Positions 1 to 9,211 are shown, numbered from the stretch's first letter. The stretch is DNA of 23,240 nucleotides from Rhizophagus sp. LPA8_4_AMF (GCA_021464525.1 JADRCO010001041.1:1-23240), one strand, 5' to 3'. The notes: generated by a model from the letters alone, not told the origin. Numbers and translations: made by a program.

Positions 1-293
1 TAAACTTGCAGAGCAGGCTAAAATGCACTTACTATAAGTTAATTTAAAAGTTATACACATGCTGTAATGTTATATTTTGGAAAAATGGGTTTTCTCTAAA
101 ATCACGTGACTACTCCACTTTAGACGTCCCCTGAAAATGTTCATAAAAATGAAATTATATGTAACTTGTTACCCATTATCTTCATATATTTTATATATTT
201 TTCAATTTTTTTTTTTTTTTTTTTTTTTAGTTTATAAAAATAAATTCATCATATTTAAATAACTGATTTTTAAAAATATCACAATGATGCTGA

Positions 294-330
294 CCAATTT
301 TAGATTGTGAAAATGTGTTGAACAGTGGTG
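294..330. repeat. Short dispersed motif, copy 1 of 3
   Basis: A stretch reading CAATTTTAGATTGTGAAAAT and then GTGTTGAACA recurs with few changes at 2663-2700 and 5538-5580. The second and third copies lie directly beside decayed QCR7 3' sequence; this first one does not. Read as an exon after TTTTAG it gives CENVLNS in all but one or two positions of copies 1 and 3, so it may be a scrap of a small coding exon. Its origin is unknown. Confidence 0.5.
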
Positions 331-420
331 AAATAGTTAAGTCTTGGGTATACCATCAACTAATTAAAGCTTATATAAAAATTTATTAATAAATATCAAA
401 CGGAAATTTTTATATTTCAG

Positions 421-646
421 AAAATATAGATAACGAAATATCAAATATTGAAAATTTTCCTACTAATGATTTTCTTAAAAATTCGTTAATTGACGCTTTC
501 TTGCAGCTTAATAAGACTAATGAAGTCTTATTACAAAATCTTATCGCGTCCAATGAATATTTGAACAATAGCGATAAAAATGGAGTGAGTTTTCGAGTTT
601 GTGGATTGTTAAAATTTTTATTCTTTAGCCTATACCTGGAAATTAG
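421..646 (+). CDS. Possible 3' end of an unknown gene
   Basis: I do not recognise this. A TTTCAG acceptor at 420 is followed by an open frame (421-584) rich in Asn, Leu and Glu, including NSLIDAFLQLNKTNEVLL, which looks like an amphipathic helix. It ends at a canonical GTGAGT donor at 585. A TTCTTTAG acceptor at 628 then gives a five-residue last exon (PIPGN, stop at 644-646). A 25-base exon at about 304-328 (CENVLNS, donor GTGAAA) joins in phase and would be the preceding exon. No start codon was found upstream, so the model is partial. The 44-bp intron is at the short end for fungi. Spurious reading of A/T-rich DNA remains possible. Confidence 0.28.
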
Positions 647-1738
647 TAACAATAATGTATTAATCAGTATGTTTATTATACTGCATATCATGTAAAGTCA
701 AGTCACAAAATGCAATAAAGCATAAAGATAGTTTTTTTTCTAAACTGCTTTCAAACGTATACCGTAATTATGATTTTGGCCTGTTGAGATTACCTCATTT
801 ATTCATTAATCTGATTGTAATATTATAAGGATTCGATCAATATTTCTTATACATTTGATAATTTTGTATTAAAATTTTCATTTAATTAAGACAATTTTTA
901 GTAATGGGAAGAAAAATCTAGTTAGATTCCCATATCAAAGACATTTTGTTAAAGCGATAAATAGATAGTTCTTTTATATCCGCAATAATATAACAATAGC
1001 GCAAATCTTCTCACTGAAAAATTAGGATATTCGGTGAGAGTTGAAAGAGAATACCGAAGAGATAGAAAGATATTAAATTGTAAATTTTGTTAGCGCTTGA
1101 TTAAATTATTTAATTATAAATGCATTTGCCTGATAAAAAAAATAATAGTTTCTTTCGTTAAAGATTTAAATTGAAGAACCTAGGGGAATTTTTGATTGAT
1201 AATGAAAGATTTAAAGATTCCTTATGTCTTAGACTATTCACCTTTAATAATATAATATTTTTTTGGATTTATGTAGGATTATTTACTAGGACGAATTGAA
1301 AGAAATATCAACAAGCTGAAATGTTTTTTCACGATCATTCTCTATTTTTTGCATATGATCTCGTAACAATGTTGAGGAGGATAAATTCTACTATTCACTA
1401 CGATTATATAATTTATTAAATTCGTAATTAGAATAAAAAAAAAAATAGAATTTTAAAATAAATTACTTGTATTATCGGGTACAATAAATGGTTCGTTCTA
1501 AATTTCATTTATATATGAACCGAAGTCATTATTCATTTAAAAGATAAATTTTGCTGGATAAAAAAAATAATATTTTATTTATAATATGACATAAAAACGA
1601 TAGAATATAAAGAAATACAATATAAAAGAAAAATAAAATTAATAAAAATAAAAGAAATACATAAAAAAAAAATGAGAGATTTAAGAACAAAATCACGTGT
1701 AGTTGTTATATGCTATGTAATTATAATTTCAGAAAATT
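647..1738. other. Intergenic, no gene seen
   Basis: About 1.1 kb of A/T-rich DNA. Only short open frames occur. A small inverted repeat (ATGGGAA ... TTCCCAT, about 904-933) is present. From about 1495 onward the DNA resembles 2935-3170, the 3' flank of the neighbouring paralogue, so the tandem duplication includes this downstream flank. Confidence 0.5.
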
Positions 1739-2182
1739 TTATTGTTGAAATTGAGTAAATTGGGTATTTGTGATATTTGAAGAAGAATAAGTGTTATCCT
1801 GTTGAGAAAAAGTAGGAATGACGATAATTTTAAAGCCAGGAATATCAAAACTAAGGATTTCAGATTGAGAAGGGTTAATACTAGTCATGTTAAGTGGAGG
1901 AGTATTTTCAATAGTCGGACCAATAGGATGCTGGGGATTAACATACTGCTGCGGAGCATACGATAGAGGTGAAGTTAAAGTTGAAAAAATACATTCATTA
2001 GAAGTAGGTTGTTGATCGGAGTTATTGGTGTTTGTATAAAATGATGGGAAAATATTGTCAGAATGGTTGACATTCAAATCATTATAATTAATATCTGAAG
2101 AAGAATGTTCCGGTTGAATAAAATTACTGAATTCAGTAAATGTGGAATCATTTTGATTATTTTGTAAATTATTTTGACTCAT
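1739..2182 (-). CDS. Orphan Asn/Gln/Ser-rich protein, single unit (147 aa)
   Basis: I do not recognise this protein. It is one exon, starting MSQNNLQNNQND at 2182 and ending TQFTQFQQ. It is low in charge, rich in Asn, Gln, Ser, Thr and Pro, and probably disordered over residues 1-105. The conserved part is near the C-terminus: SQSEILSFDIPGFKIIVIPT (about residues 106-125), an alternating hydrophobic stretch suggesting a beta-strand or short binding motif. The two units of the gene at 3174-3914 share this motif almost unchanged, and length differences between the copies keep the frame, which supports real coding. The 5' flank (about 2183-2220) and 3' flank (about 1495-1738) are also shared with that gene. 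No signal peptide or membrane segment is seen. Confidence 0.7.
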   Translation of the reverse strand: MSQNNLQNNQNDSTFTEFSNFIQPEHSSSDINYNDLNVNHSDNIFPSFYTNTNNSDQQPTSNECIFSTLTSPLSYAPQQYVNPQHPIGPTIENTPPLNMTSINPSQSEILSFDIPGFKIIVIPTFSQQDNTYSSSNITNTQFTQFQQ

Positions 2183-2317
2183 AATTGAATTTTGAAAAAA
2201 GATTTATGAATTTATATAATTAGAAAGCTTTAAACAAATTAAAACGATTTTTTTTACTTTTTGAAGAAAAATTTTGGACCATTTTTATAATAAAAATTAT
2301 TCTGATTTTTGTGAAAC

Positions 2318-2580
2318 AAAAACTGATTTTTTGTAAATAACTGAATTTTTTGTGGAACTAAAAAAAAGAATGTATTGTAAAGAACTGAATTTTTTGTGTT
2401 CCACAAAAAAAAAGAATTCTTTGTATCATAGTAACTTAATTTTTTGTGGAACGAAAAAAAAGGAATTTATTGGAATTTATCTGAATTTTCTGTGTTCCAC
2501 AAAAAAAAGAATTTTTGTGAAACAATGAAACTTAATTTAATTTTTTGTGAAACAACAAACAACCCAATTTTTGTTTTCCT
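2318..2580. repeat. Degenerate ~48-bp tandem array with A/T hairpins
   Basis: About five imperfect units begin near 2341, 2385, 2434, 2481 and 2531, each with CTGAATTTTTTGTG or a close variant followed by GGAAC or TTCCAC and an A-run. The second unit holds a perfect 9-bp inverted repeat with a 3-base loop (TTTTTTGTG-TTC-CACAAAAAA, 2390-2410). The fourth holds nearly the same hairpin. The array lies directly upstream of the single-unit orphan gene; the paralogue has only traces of it near 4120-4145. Confidence 0.7.
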
Positions 2581-2662
2581 AGTGAGACAAATAGTAGTTT
2601 CAAAAAATGACTCACGGATGTAAGATATTTTGAGAAAATCTTTCCATTTCAAAGGGGTTGAA

Positions 2663-2905
2663 CAATTTTAGATTGTGAAAAATGGGTTGAACACCGGTGC
2701 TAAGCTTTCCATCTTGCTCTTTCACAAGCTACCTGTTCAATAACGAAATGAAAAGAAATATCTTGTGTCATCTTAATGAAGTTCAAAAAAATTTTGTTAT
2801 TTTTAAGAATTCAAAAAAAAATTACAATAACTAAAACGGAATTAATTTTTTAATTAATCTTTTTAATTTTGAATATGACATCTATCTGATGAATCAAATT
2901 ATAAT
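2663..2905 (-). pseudogene. Fragment of QCR7 3' end (last exon and intron only)
   Basis: After the dispersed motif (2663-2700), 2700-2905 resembles the last exon and last intron of QCR7 at 9212-9476. Matching landmarks are the CTTTCACAAGCTACCTGTTCAA stretch (compare CTTCAAAAGCTACTCGTTCAA in QCR7), the AAGAAATATCTTGTGTCATC stretch and the TTGAATATGACATCT stretch. It is closer to the decayed copy at 5585-5790 than to intact QCR7, because both carry the same motif at the 3' side. Exons 1 and 2 are absent. The reading frame is lost. Confidence 0.6.
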
Positions 2906-3173
2906 CTTCAAGTTTATTCTAATAAATGATTTCGCCTTAAATTATTTCGTCTACAAACCAAAGTCATTATTCACATAATTTACAGTATTTAAAAGTGAAT
3001 TTATCTTGTTTGAAAAGATAAATAATATTTTATTTATATAACAGTTATACAATATAAAGAAATACAATAAAAAAATACAAATAAAATAAAAAAATATATA
3101 AAAATAAAAGAAATAAAGAGAGGTAAAGAAATAAAAGTTACGGTAACTAAAATGTAATTATAATTCAAAAAAT

Positions 3174-3914
3174 TTATTGTTGAAATTGAGTAAATTGGGT
3201 ATCTGAAGAAGAATAATTTAAATGAGTATTATCTTGTTGAGAAAAAGTTGGTATGAAGATAATTTTATACCCAGGGATATCAAAACTAAGAATTTCAGAT
3301 TGAGAAGGATTAATATTATTCATGTTAAATGAATTAAGTGGAAAAGTAGTATTTTCAATAGTCTGTTGTTGTGGACCAGGAACACATGGAGGCAAAGTTG
3401 AAGTGATATTTTCATTATAAATGGGTTGTTGATCCGAGTAATGGTTTGTATAAAATGTTGAGGATATGCTATTGGAAGAGTCGGCATAATTATTAATATT
3501 TGTAGAAGCATTTTCCGCAGTAGATTGTAAATTAAATGTGGGATCATTTTGTAACCTATTTTGGTTCATAATCGAAAAAATAGGAACGATGACAATTTTA
3601 AACCCAGGAATATCGAAACTAAGGATTTCTGATTGAGAAGGATTAATCATGTTAAGTGGAAGACTCTCAATAGATTGTTGGGGACCAATAGGATGCTGGG
3701 GATTAACATACTGTGGAGCGTACGATAGAGGTGTAGTTAAAGTTGAAGCAATACATTCATTAGGAGTAGGTTGTTGATCGGAGTTATTTGTGTTTGTATA
3801 AAATGATGGGAAAACATTAATATTTGAAGAAGGTTGAATAACAGTAGATTGCAAATTATTGAATTCAGTAAATGTGGGATCATTTTGATTATATTGTAGA
3901 ATTTTTTGATTCAT
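3174..3914 (-). CDS. Orphan Asn/Gln/Ser-rich protein, fused double unit (246 aa)
   Basis: One exon, from MNQKILQYNQND at 3914 to TQFTQFQQ. The protein is two copies of the neighbouring 147-residue protein joined in frame. Unit A (about residues 1-114) ends SQSEILSFDIPGFKIVIVPI, then FSI, and unit B begins with its own start-like MNQNRLQND (about residue 116). Unit B ends SQSEILSFDIPGYKIIFIPT followed by the family tail. At the join, unit A lacks the QQDN...QFQQ tail. The bases before the internal Met (CGATTATGAACC) resemble the 5' leader of the family (CAATTATGAATC), so the join is a deletion from inside one copy to just upstream of the next copy's start. Unit A is much closer to the gene at 1739-2182 than unit B is. 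Function is unknown; most of it is probably disordered. Confidence 0.7.
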   Translation of the reverse strand: MNQKILQYNQNDPTFTEFNNLQSTVIQPSSNINVFPSFYTNTNNSDQQPTPNECIASTLTTPLSYAPQYVNPQHPIGPQQSIESLPLNMINPSQSEILSFDIPGFKIVIVPIFSIMNQNRLQNDPTFNLQSTAENASTNINNYADSSNSISSTFYTNHYSDQQPIYNENITSTLPPCVPGPQQQTIENTTFPLNSFNMNNINPSQSEILSFDIPGYKIIFIPTFSQQDNTHLNYSSSDTQFTQFQQ

Positions 3915-4498
3915 AATTGAATTTTGAAAAAGATTTATGAATTTATATTATAATTGAGGAGTTTTAATAAATCGAACCGATTTTTTTACTTTTCGAAGAA
4001 GAACTATGAACCATTTTATAACAAAAATTTTTAATGGCGTTCATCATGATTTTTAATGAAATAAATAAATTTTGCTTTTTAAGAAACGAAAAACGTTTTG
4101 ATAAAATGATGACAATAAAGAATTGATTTTTTGTAAAACAAAAAAACAAATAAATTAATTTTCCTTTTTAGGAAACGAAAAACATGTTGAAAAAAATGAA
4201 AGATGAAAAAAAACAATCAATATTTTTCCTAAACTTTGCCCCTGAGATCATTATTTATGTTTGTGATATCAAAATATCAAAATATCTATTTATTTTGAAA
4301 TTTTAAAATACTACGCACGAGTCACCGGATCAGGAAAGAAAAATAAGAAAATCTGAATATAAAAAAAGTCTAGAGTTTTTGAAAATCAATCAAAATTCTA
4401 ATATAAAATAATGAAAAAAAGTTGATGCGTAAGGCAATACCTTAGAACGTAAACTAACAAATAAAGATCATAATTAAATAAAAAAAAATAAATAAATT

Positions 4499-4572
4499 TT
4501 ACTTTTTTTTCTTTTTGGTTGGAGCCGAATTAGTCGGAAAAGTCGGGTTTCGGATAAAGCGCACCAAGAACA
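4499..4572 (-). CDS. Possible terminal exon of a small unknown gene
   Basis: On the minus strand a TGCAATTTAG acceptor is followed by two bases and then 23 codons and a TAA. They read FLVRFIRNPTFPTNSAPT followed by five Lys. Codons such as CGC, CGA, CCG and TCG are unlike the surrounding A/T-rich DNA. A hydrophobic run leading into a basic, lysine-ended tail would suit a small membrane protein with a cytosolic C-terminus, but that is inference. I could not find a convincing upstream exon; candidate donors are at about 4630 and 4800. The family is not recognised. Confidence 0.3.
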
Positions 4573-4910
4573 CTAAATTGCATAAGAAAAATATTAGTTG
4601 TATTTAAATATAAATACTATAATAGCCCTTACTTAAATTTTAATTTTTTTTATTTCTAATCGTACGGAAAGAAAAAAATTATTATAAACTGTATATTCGG
4701 TTAGATATCACTTTCGGATTGCCGACAATTTCGGAAATTTTCTAAGGTGGGAAAAAAAAGGAATGAAACAAAAACACGAGGTAAATAAAATATACCACTT
4801 ACTAATTAAAATTTCATTAAATGTTTATTTATTAAGTACTAATGTATATATATATTATACACTGTAAAATTAATTATTTATACGGATTTATACTAAATCT
4901 GAATTTAATA

Positions 4911-4993
4911 TTAGAGAGAAGCAAAAGCAAGTTGAGCTACGTATTGACATTCTAGTCCGGATAATAATATTGCTATTGTACGGACTTTAATGT
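4911..4993 (-). other. Second exon-like stretch, alternatively a hairpin locus
   Basis: A TATATTAG acceptor at 4994-4995 on the minus strand opens a 26-codon frame ending TAA at 4911: IKVRTIAILL, then SGLECQYVAQLAFASL. It is unusually non-repetitive for this DNA. The same bases hold a strong hairpin (4954-4986), so the signal may be structural and not coding. No partner exon was found. Confidence 0.18.
4954..4986. repeat. Hairpin, two 6-bp stems and a 7-base loop
   Basis: AGTCCG (4954-4959) pairs with CGGACT (4981-4986). After one mismatch, ATAATA pairs with TATTGT (one G-T pair), leaving the loop ATATTGC. It is the best isolated hairpin in the region 4150-5530. No RNA family is recognised. 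Confidence 0.5.
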
Positions 4994-5537
4994 CTAATAT
5001 AAATTATCTGATATAATACAGGGAGATGGCAGTCTATTTTCTCTAGACCACATAAAGAAAAATGTGCGAGAGTTTTCGGAATTCTTATATTCAAAATTCT
5101 TATAAGCCAGGAGCATTATTCAGATGGTTCTTCATTTATTATTATATCTTTTTTTTATCACATAAAGATATTATTATTATAATAAAGTAAAATAATTAAT
5201 TAGTCATTTTGTAAAATAATTAATAATTTGTAAAAATGAAAAACGTGGTTTTAATTTTTATTTGGTTTTATTATTTTTATAGCACTACTTTTTTATTTTT
5301 TATTTTTATTTTTTTTCCGCAGTACAAATAGCAACTACTTTATTGCATACAAATCATTTCAAATATATTAATATAATTGGTTTTTTATACATTAAAACCT
5401 ACTAAAACACTTATTGTACAAATTTGGCCACTTACATGGCACAATCTGAGCCTGTCAAATGGGCTAAATCAATAAAACTTATTATTCTGTATATATTTTT
5501 ATATTTTTCAAAATTTTTTTTTTATAAATTTTTTGGG

Positions 5538-5580
5538 TAATTTTAGATTTTGTGAAAATGTGTTGAGCACCAATAGTAAG
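5538..5580. repeat. Short dispersed motif, copy 3 of 3
   Basis: Reads AATTTTAGATTTTGTGAAAA and then TGTGTTGAGCACC, matching 294-330 and 2663-2700. It directly abuts the decayed last exon of the QCR7 pseudogene, as the copy at 2663 does. Intact QCR7 lacks it. Confidence 0.5.
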
Positions 5581-5584
5581 TGTT

Positions 5585-6142
5585 CTTTCATAAGCTACCT
5601 ATTCAATATACGAAAAAAGAAATATCTTATATCCTCTTATGAAGTTCAGAAAAAAAAAAATTTGTCACTAAGATATTTTTGTGAGTTCAAAAAAAAAAAA
5701 AAAACTCCATTAACTAAAGCAGAATTAATTTTTAAATCTTTTTTTTTAATTTGTGAATATGACGTCTAATGACAATTAAAAATTAAATTCATGAATCAAA
5801 TCAAATTATTACATAAAATAAAACACACACATCTTCACTCATTTCTAAGGATTTCGTGTCGTGTGCTAAGCTGATATGATATGACAAATCCATAAATTCT
5901 AAAGTTATATTCATTTGAGGAACACGCCCAAATTTACTTTTACAGATGTACTTTTTTCAAATATTATATCATCATATACCTTTAATTAAAATAATTGTTA
6001 ATTGTTGAAATGGAATTTAATTTCTTTTTTAAAAAAGTATATTTCAATACATACCATGTTGTCTATACCCTGCAATCTTTATATACAAAGCTTGTAAAAG
6101 AAACGACCATTTAACTGTATCGTAAAGCGTCGGATAAGTCAG
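5585..6142 (-). pseudogene. Decayed QCR7 copy
   Basis: All three exons of the intact gene at 9212-9906 can be traced in order. The last exon lies near 5585-5640. Exon 2 lies near 5835-5980, with the shared landmark TTTCGTGTCGTGTGCTAAGC. Exon 1 lies near 6053-6142, with TGTCTATACCCTGCAAT and AAACGAC shared. The start codon has changed (ATG to CTG at 6142), exon 2 has lost bases, and the frame is broken repeatedly, so it cannot make subunit 7. Similarity runs into the former promoter to about 6200, including the CGTGATCA box, and then stops where the metallophosphoesterase locus begins. Confidence 0.85.
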
Positions 6143-6411
6143 CTTGTTTTTACTTATGAGGATATAATAAAGATTTGAATTATCTGCGCGTGATCATAAC
6201 CAAACTTATTTTATTAACTGATTAATGATTCATTGTAATAATTTATTTATAAAATAATAAATTAAAAGAGTCATGTAAATTATGTAAATTCCGTGTATAT
6301 AGTCTTTTTTTAATGCAGACTTGTTATAATAATTTAGTAATTTCTAGGCGGTGAAACTTATCATAAAAGGTATTAAAATCCTTCCCATAAAAATGAATAT
6401 CTGTAATGGTT

Positions 6412-7737
6412 CTATGATCCTTTTCTTAATTCAAAACTATCTATTATGGAACCTTCAAGATTATATGCTTTCCAAATTATTTTATCCGACCAAATTTCTA
6501 TTGAAATATAATGATGAGTTTTTCTTACAACATTATAAAAAGACCAATCTTCTACTCTGTCAAAATCTAATTCACCTCCTGCTCCACCAATAATGGTGTA
6601 AACTGTACCATTAGATTGTCCACGTTGATAATTGTGTTGATGTCCACTAATTACTAAATCTACTCCATGTTTATCAAATAATGGTGCAAATCTTGTTCGA
6701 ACGAATTCACCCCAATGCTTTTCTTTTTTTTCATTCCAAGCGATAGGATCCCAAAATTCCATAAAAGGTGGAATATGTACTATTACTATTTTAAAATCTT
6801 TATTTTGTGTTTCAGGTGAGGAAAGTTCATTAGATAACCATAAATCTTGGTTAATATCATCTATATTACTATCTAATACAATCCAACGAGTATTGGCAAT
6901 CGTGAGTGAATACCATGATGTATCTATCGTATAATTGTATAATTTTTTTGGATCAAAGTCATGATTACCATGAGCGTAAATTATTGGTGCGTGTTTTGCT
7001 AATTTATAATTTATCAAAGGATCATAAAAATCTGTCTGCCATTGTTGTAAATTATTATATTCTTGTACTCCATCACCCGCATGTATTATAAAATTCGGTG
7101 AAGTTTTTTGTGATGCTGATTGAACAAGTCGATTAAAAACACTTAATCCGTATTGATTATCTGCAAATGCAAAAATTTGAATTGGATAAGTTGAATTAGG
7201 ATCTTCAGGAATTGAAGGAAATAATTGAAAATGAGATGAAATAATTTTTGTATATAAAGAATGTATAATCTCAAATTCATAATATCCATTTGATGTAATA
7301 GGTCCTATTATACCTTTATATACATAATGTGAATTATCTATCTCTAATGGCTCTAAAATATCTGATCTGTTGATTTCATTATCAATTGATTTTTCATACC
7401 ATTGAATCCTAACATTATCTAATATACAATTAGTTTCCCATACTGCCATTACTTTTTGCGTATCAATCATATATAAAATTGGTTCTTTTCTTAATGAACA
7501 AGGTAACCATCCATGATTATATAAATAATTCCTTGTTTTATATTTTATTGTTGTTATAATCACGCTATATATGTGAACCAATGTCAAAATTTGAAATATG
7601 ATTAAAAAAAACAATAGAGCTATAAAAAAGCGTCGCTTCAATAGACGACGAGTGTTGAATATCAACACGTGTATTGCTCTTTTGACAATATTTGGTCGTT
7701 CATTAAATGCTGCATTATAATAGTCTAGGTTCTCCAT
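6412..7737 (-). CDS. Membrane-anchored calcineurin-like metallophosphoesterase (441 aa)
   Basis: A single-exon gene encoding a probable type II membrane phosphatase. Residues 1-36 are basic and cytosolic-looking, 37-64 form one hydrophobic segment (FFIALLFFLIIFQ...), and about 83-160 resemble the Fn3-like N-terminal domain of purple acid phosphatases (TQKVMAVWETN). The catalytic domain shows the metallophosphatase blocks in order: FADNQYG (D193), AGDG (D222), GNHD (N258, H259), VHIPP (H321) and SGHQH (H366, H368). It differs from classical purple acid phosphatases: block I is ADNQ where GDxG is usual, and the position of the metal-binding Tyr in GDxxY is Gln (residue 225). It likely hydrolyses phosphate esters at the cell surface or in the secretory lumen; the substrate is unknown. 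It lies between the two halves of a dead QCR7/GET4 pair, is intronless unlike its neighbours, and appears intact. Confidence 0.9.
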   Translation of the reverse strand: MENLDYYNAAFNERPNIVKRAIHVLIFNTRRLLKRRFFIALLFFLIIFQILTLVHIYSVIITTIKYKTRNYLYNHGWLPCSLRKEPILYMIDTQKVMAVWETNCILDNVRIQWYEKSIDNEINRSDILEPLEIDNSHYVYKGIIGPITSNGYYEFEIIHSLYTKIISSHFQLFPSIPEDPNSTYPIQIFAFADNQYGLSVFNRLVQSASQKTSPNFIIHAGDGVQEYNNLQQWQTDFYDPLINYKLAKHAPIIYAHGNHDFDPKKLYNYTIDTSWYSLTIANTRWIVLDSNIDDINQDLWLSNELSSPETQNKDFKIVIVHIPPFMEFWDPIAWNEKKEKHWGEFVRTRFAPLFDKHGVDLVISGHQHNYQRGQSNGTVYTIIGGAGGELDFDRVEDWSFYNVVRKTHHYISIEIWSDKIIWKAYNLEGSIIDSFELRKGS

Positions 7738-7872
7738 TGAAAGAAAACGTTCCCGTTAAAAATAAAAAAAATGAATATGGGAAAGTTAACGATCCGTGTT
7801 ACATATAATACTTTATAAATAAAAAATCACGAGGAAATGATAATCGTAATAATAGTGATAATTGACTACTTA

Positions 7873-8765
7873 AATGTAGATGCGGAAGAAAGTTCTTGAC
7901 AAACTTAAAAAGCTTTCATTGAAGAAAACTATTATGAATTCAAAAGTACCGTACTGTCTGTAGACGGTAAGTTTTGACGCGTAAATAAACAAAGGAGTGT
8001 TAATCGTTTTATTACTGCTCGTTGTTTTTATACCTTTATTTCTTCCAACATCAAGGTACATTAAGCAAAAAGAAGTATAAGAGTGCCATTGATCTTGTAA
8101 TTTCGGTCAGAAACTTTATTTAAAGAATATGCAAACCGGTAATGGTACAGAATTATCATTAATGCGTATATGAAGAAGGAATGCGTTTCGTGAAGTATTA
8201 AAGCTTAATCTTGACAAATTCTGATTTTTTCGAATTAAATTGTTTATTTATTAAAGCTTGAATTCTCCAGCCAACTTAAAGATTTCTTAATGCGTCAGAT
8301 ATGAATTATCTTTTTATATATATATTTGACAAAATGTAATTCAGTTGGTCTTATAGTCAGCTGAAGTCGAGAATTACATCATTTGTTGGCGAAAAGATAT
8401 AGTAATTTAAATAAACGCTTACTTGATCTATTGAAAATTTTGTTTCAATATGTGATGTATTAAACTTTTTATTTTTTTGTTAGACAACATGTATTATGAA
8501 GCTGAACCACATTTTCTTGTTGGTAATGCAGAAAATGGTAAATTTATATATCATCCATTTAAGATGTGAGCTTATTTAACCCGTACGGTTTTTTCAGTAT
8601 ATTATTAAAAAGGATGAAATTTTTAAGATATTTGTCTCAGTTGTCCCAGAAAAGATCTAGAATAAAATCATTGACTTATACCATATCAACCAACAACAAT
8701 CGAAGTGGCAATTTAAAGTGTAATAATTTTGTAAAAATGAATTAATGAAGAACAAAGATCATATC
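7873..8765 (+). pseudogene. Decayed GET4 copy
   Basis: Remnants of six exons of the intact gene at 10196-11709 appear in order. Exon 1 is near 7873-7966, with TACTGTCTGTAGACGGTAAG kept. Exon 2 is near 8056-8200 (AAGTATAAGAGTGCCATTGA). A shortened exon 3 is near 8254-8300, exon 4 near 8339-8397, exon 5 near 8484-8600 (TATGAAGCTGAACCACATTT) and part of exon 6 near 8620-8765. Exon 7 is missing. The codon after the start position is already a stop (ATG TAG), and there are several frameshifts and deletions. Intron positions match the intact gene, so this arose by DNA duplication and not by retroposition. Confidence 0.85.
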
Positions 8766-8769
8766 CATT

Positions 8770-9211
8770 TAAAAAGATTTGCTATATATGCAAATTTATT
8801 AGAGAATTGCCAGGAATCTATTTAGCAGAAATTTTAGAAATTTAAAATTATTAGAATGAGTGGAATTCAGAGATAATATATTAATCACAAAAGTTCCTTC
8901 CTCCTATTTATAATTCAATAAATTCAATAATAATATAATACATTTTAAAATGAACGAATCAAAAAAAAAAGTGGATTATTTTTTCTTACAAATGATAAAA
9001 GGTACGAATGTTTATTATATATTAAAAAGACTCAAGTTTTTTTTTGCGATCATGCATTAAAGCATTCACATTCACACAAAAAAAAAAAATGATAAATAAA
9101 AAATTCTATTATTAAATAAATAATATAAAAAGGTAGATTTAAATAAAGGTATTAAGTATTTACCCTTATAATATATGTAATAATTTATAATGATCCGTAG
9201 AAGTTTTTTGT
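8770..9211. other. Intergenic, no gene seen
   Basis: A/T-rich DNA between the dead GET4 copy and the 3' end of QCR7, with homopolymer runs and no open frame or clear repeat. The junction of the two duplicated blocks must lie here, but I could not place it. Confidence 0.5.

Larger units (their letters stand above)
4150..5530. other. Long stretch without a confident gene
   Basis: A/T-rich DNA with a few islands of higher G+C (4510-4570, 4690-4750, 4930-5060). The islands contain exon-like frames on the minus strand and a hairpin, listed separately. No complete gene could be assembled. Confidence 0.5.

Noticed and set aside
102-109. TCACGTGA palindrome near the left edge
   Set aside because: A perfect 8-bp E-box, but with no gene start nearby to give it meaning; such words also occur by chance in 23 kb.
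3320-3547. 75-codon minus-strand frame inside the fused orphan gene
   Set aside because: It is a shadow frame of unit B; only the 246-residue frame is shared with the paralogue.
5533-5769. 78-codon open frame on the plus strand
   Set aside because: It runs across the dispersed motif and antisense to the decayed QCR7 3' end, with runs of Lys from poly-A. It is a by-product of the pseudogene.
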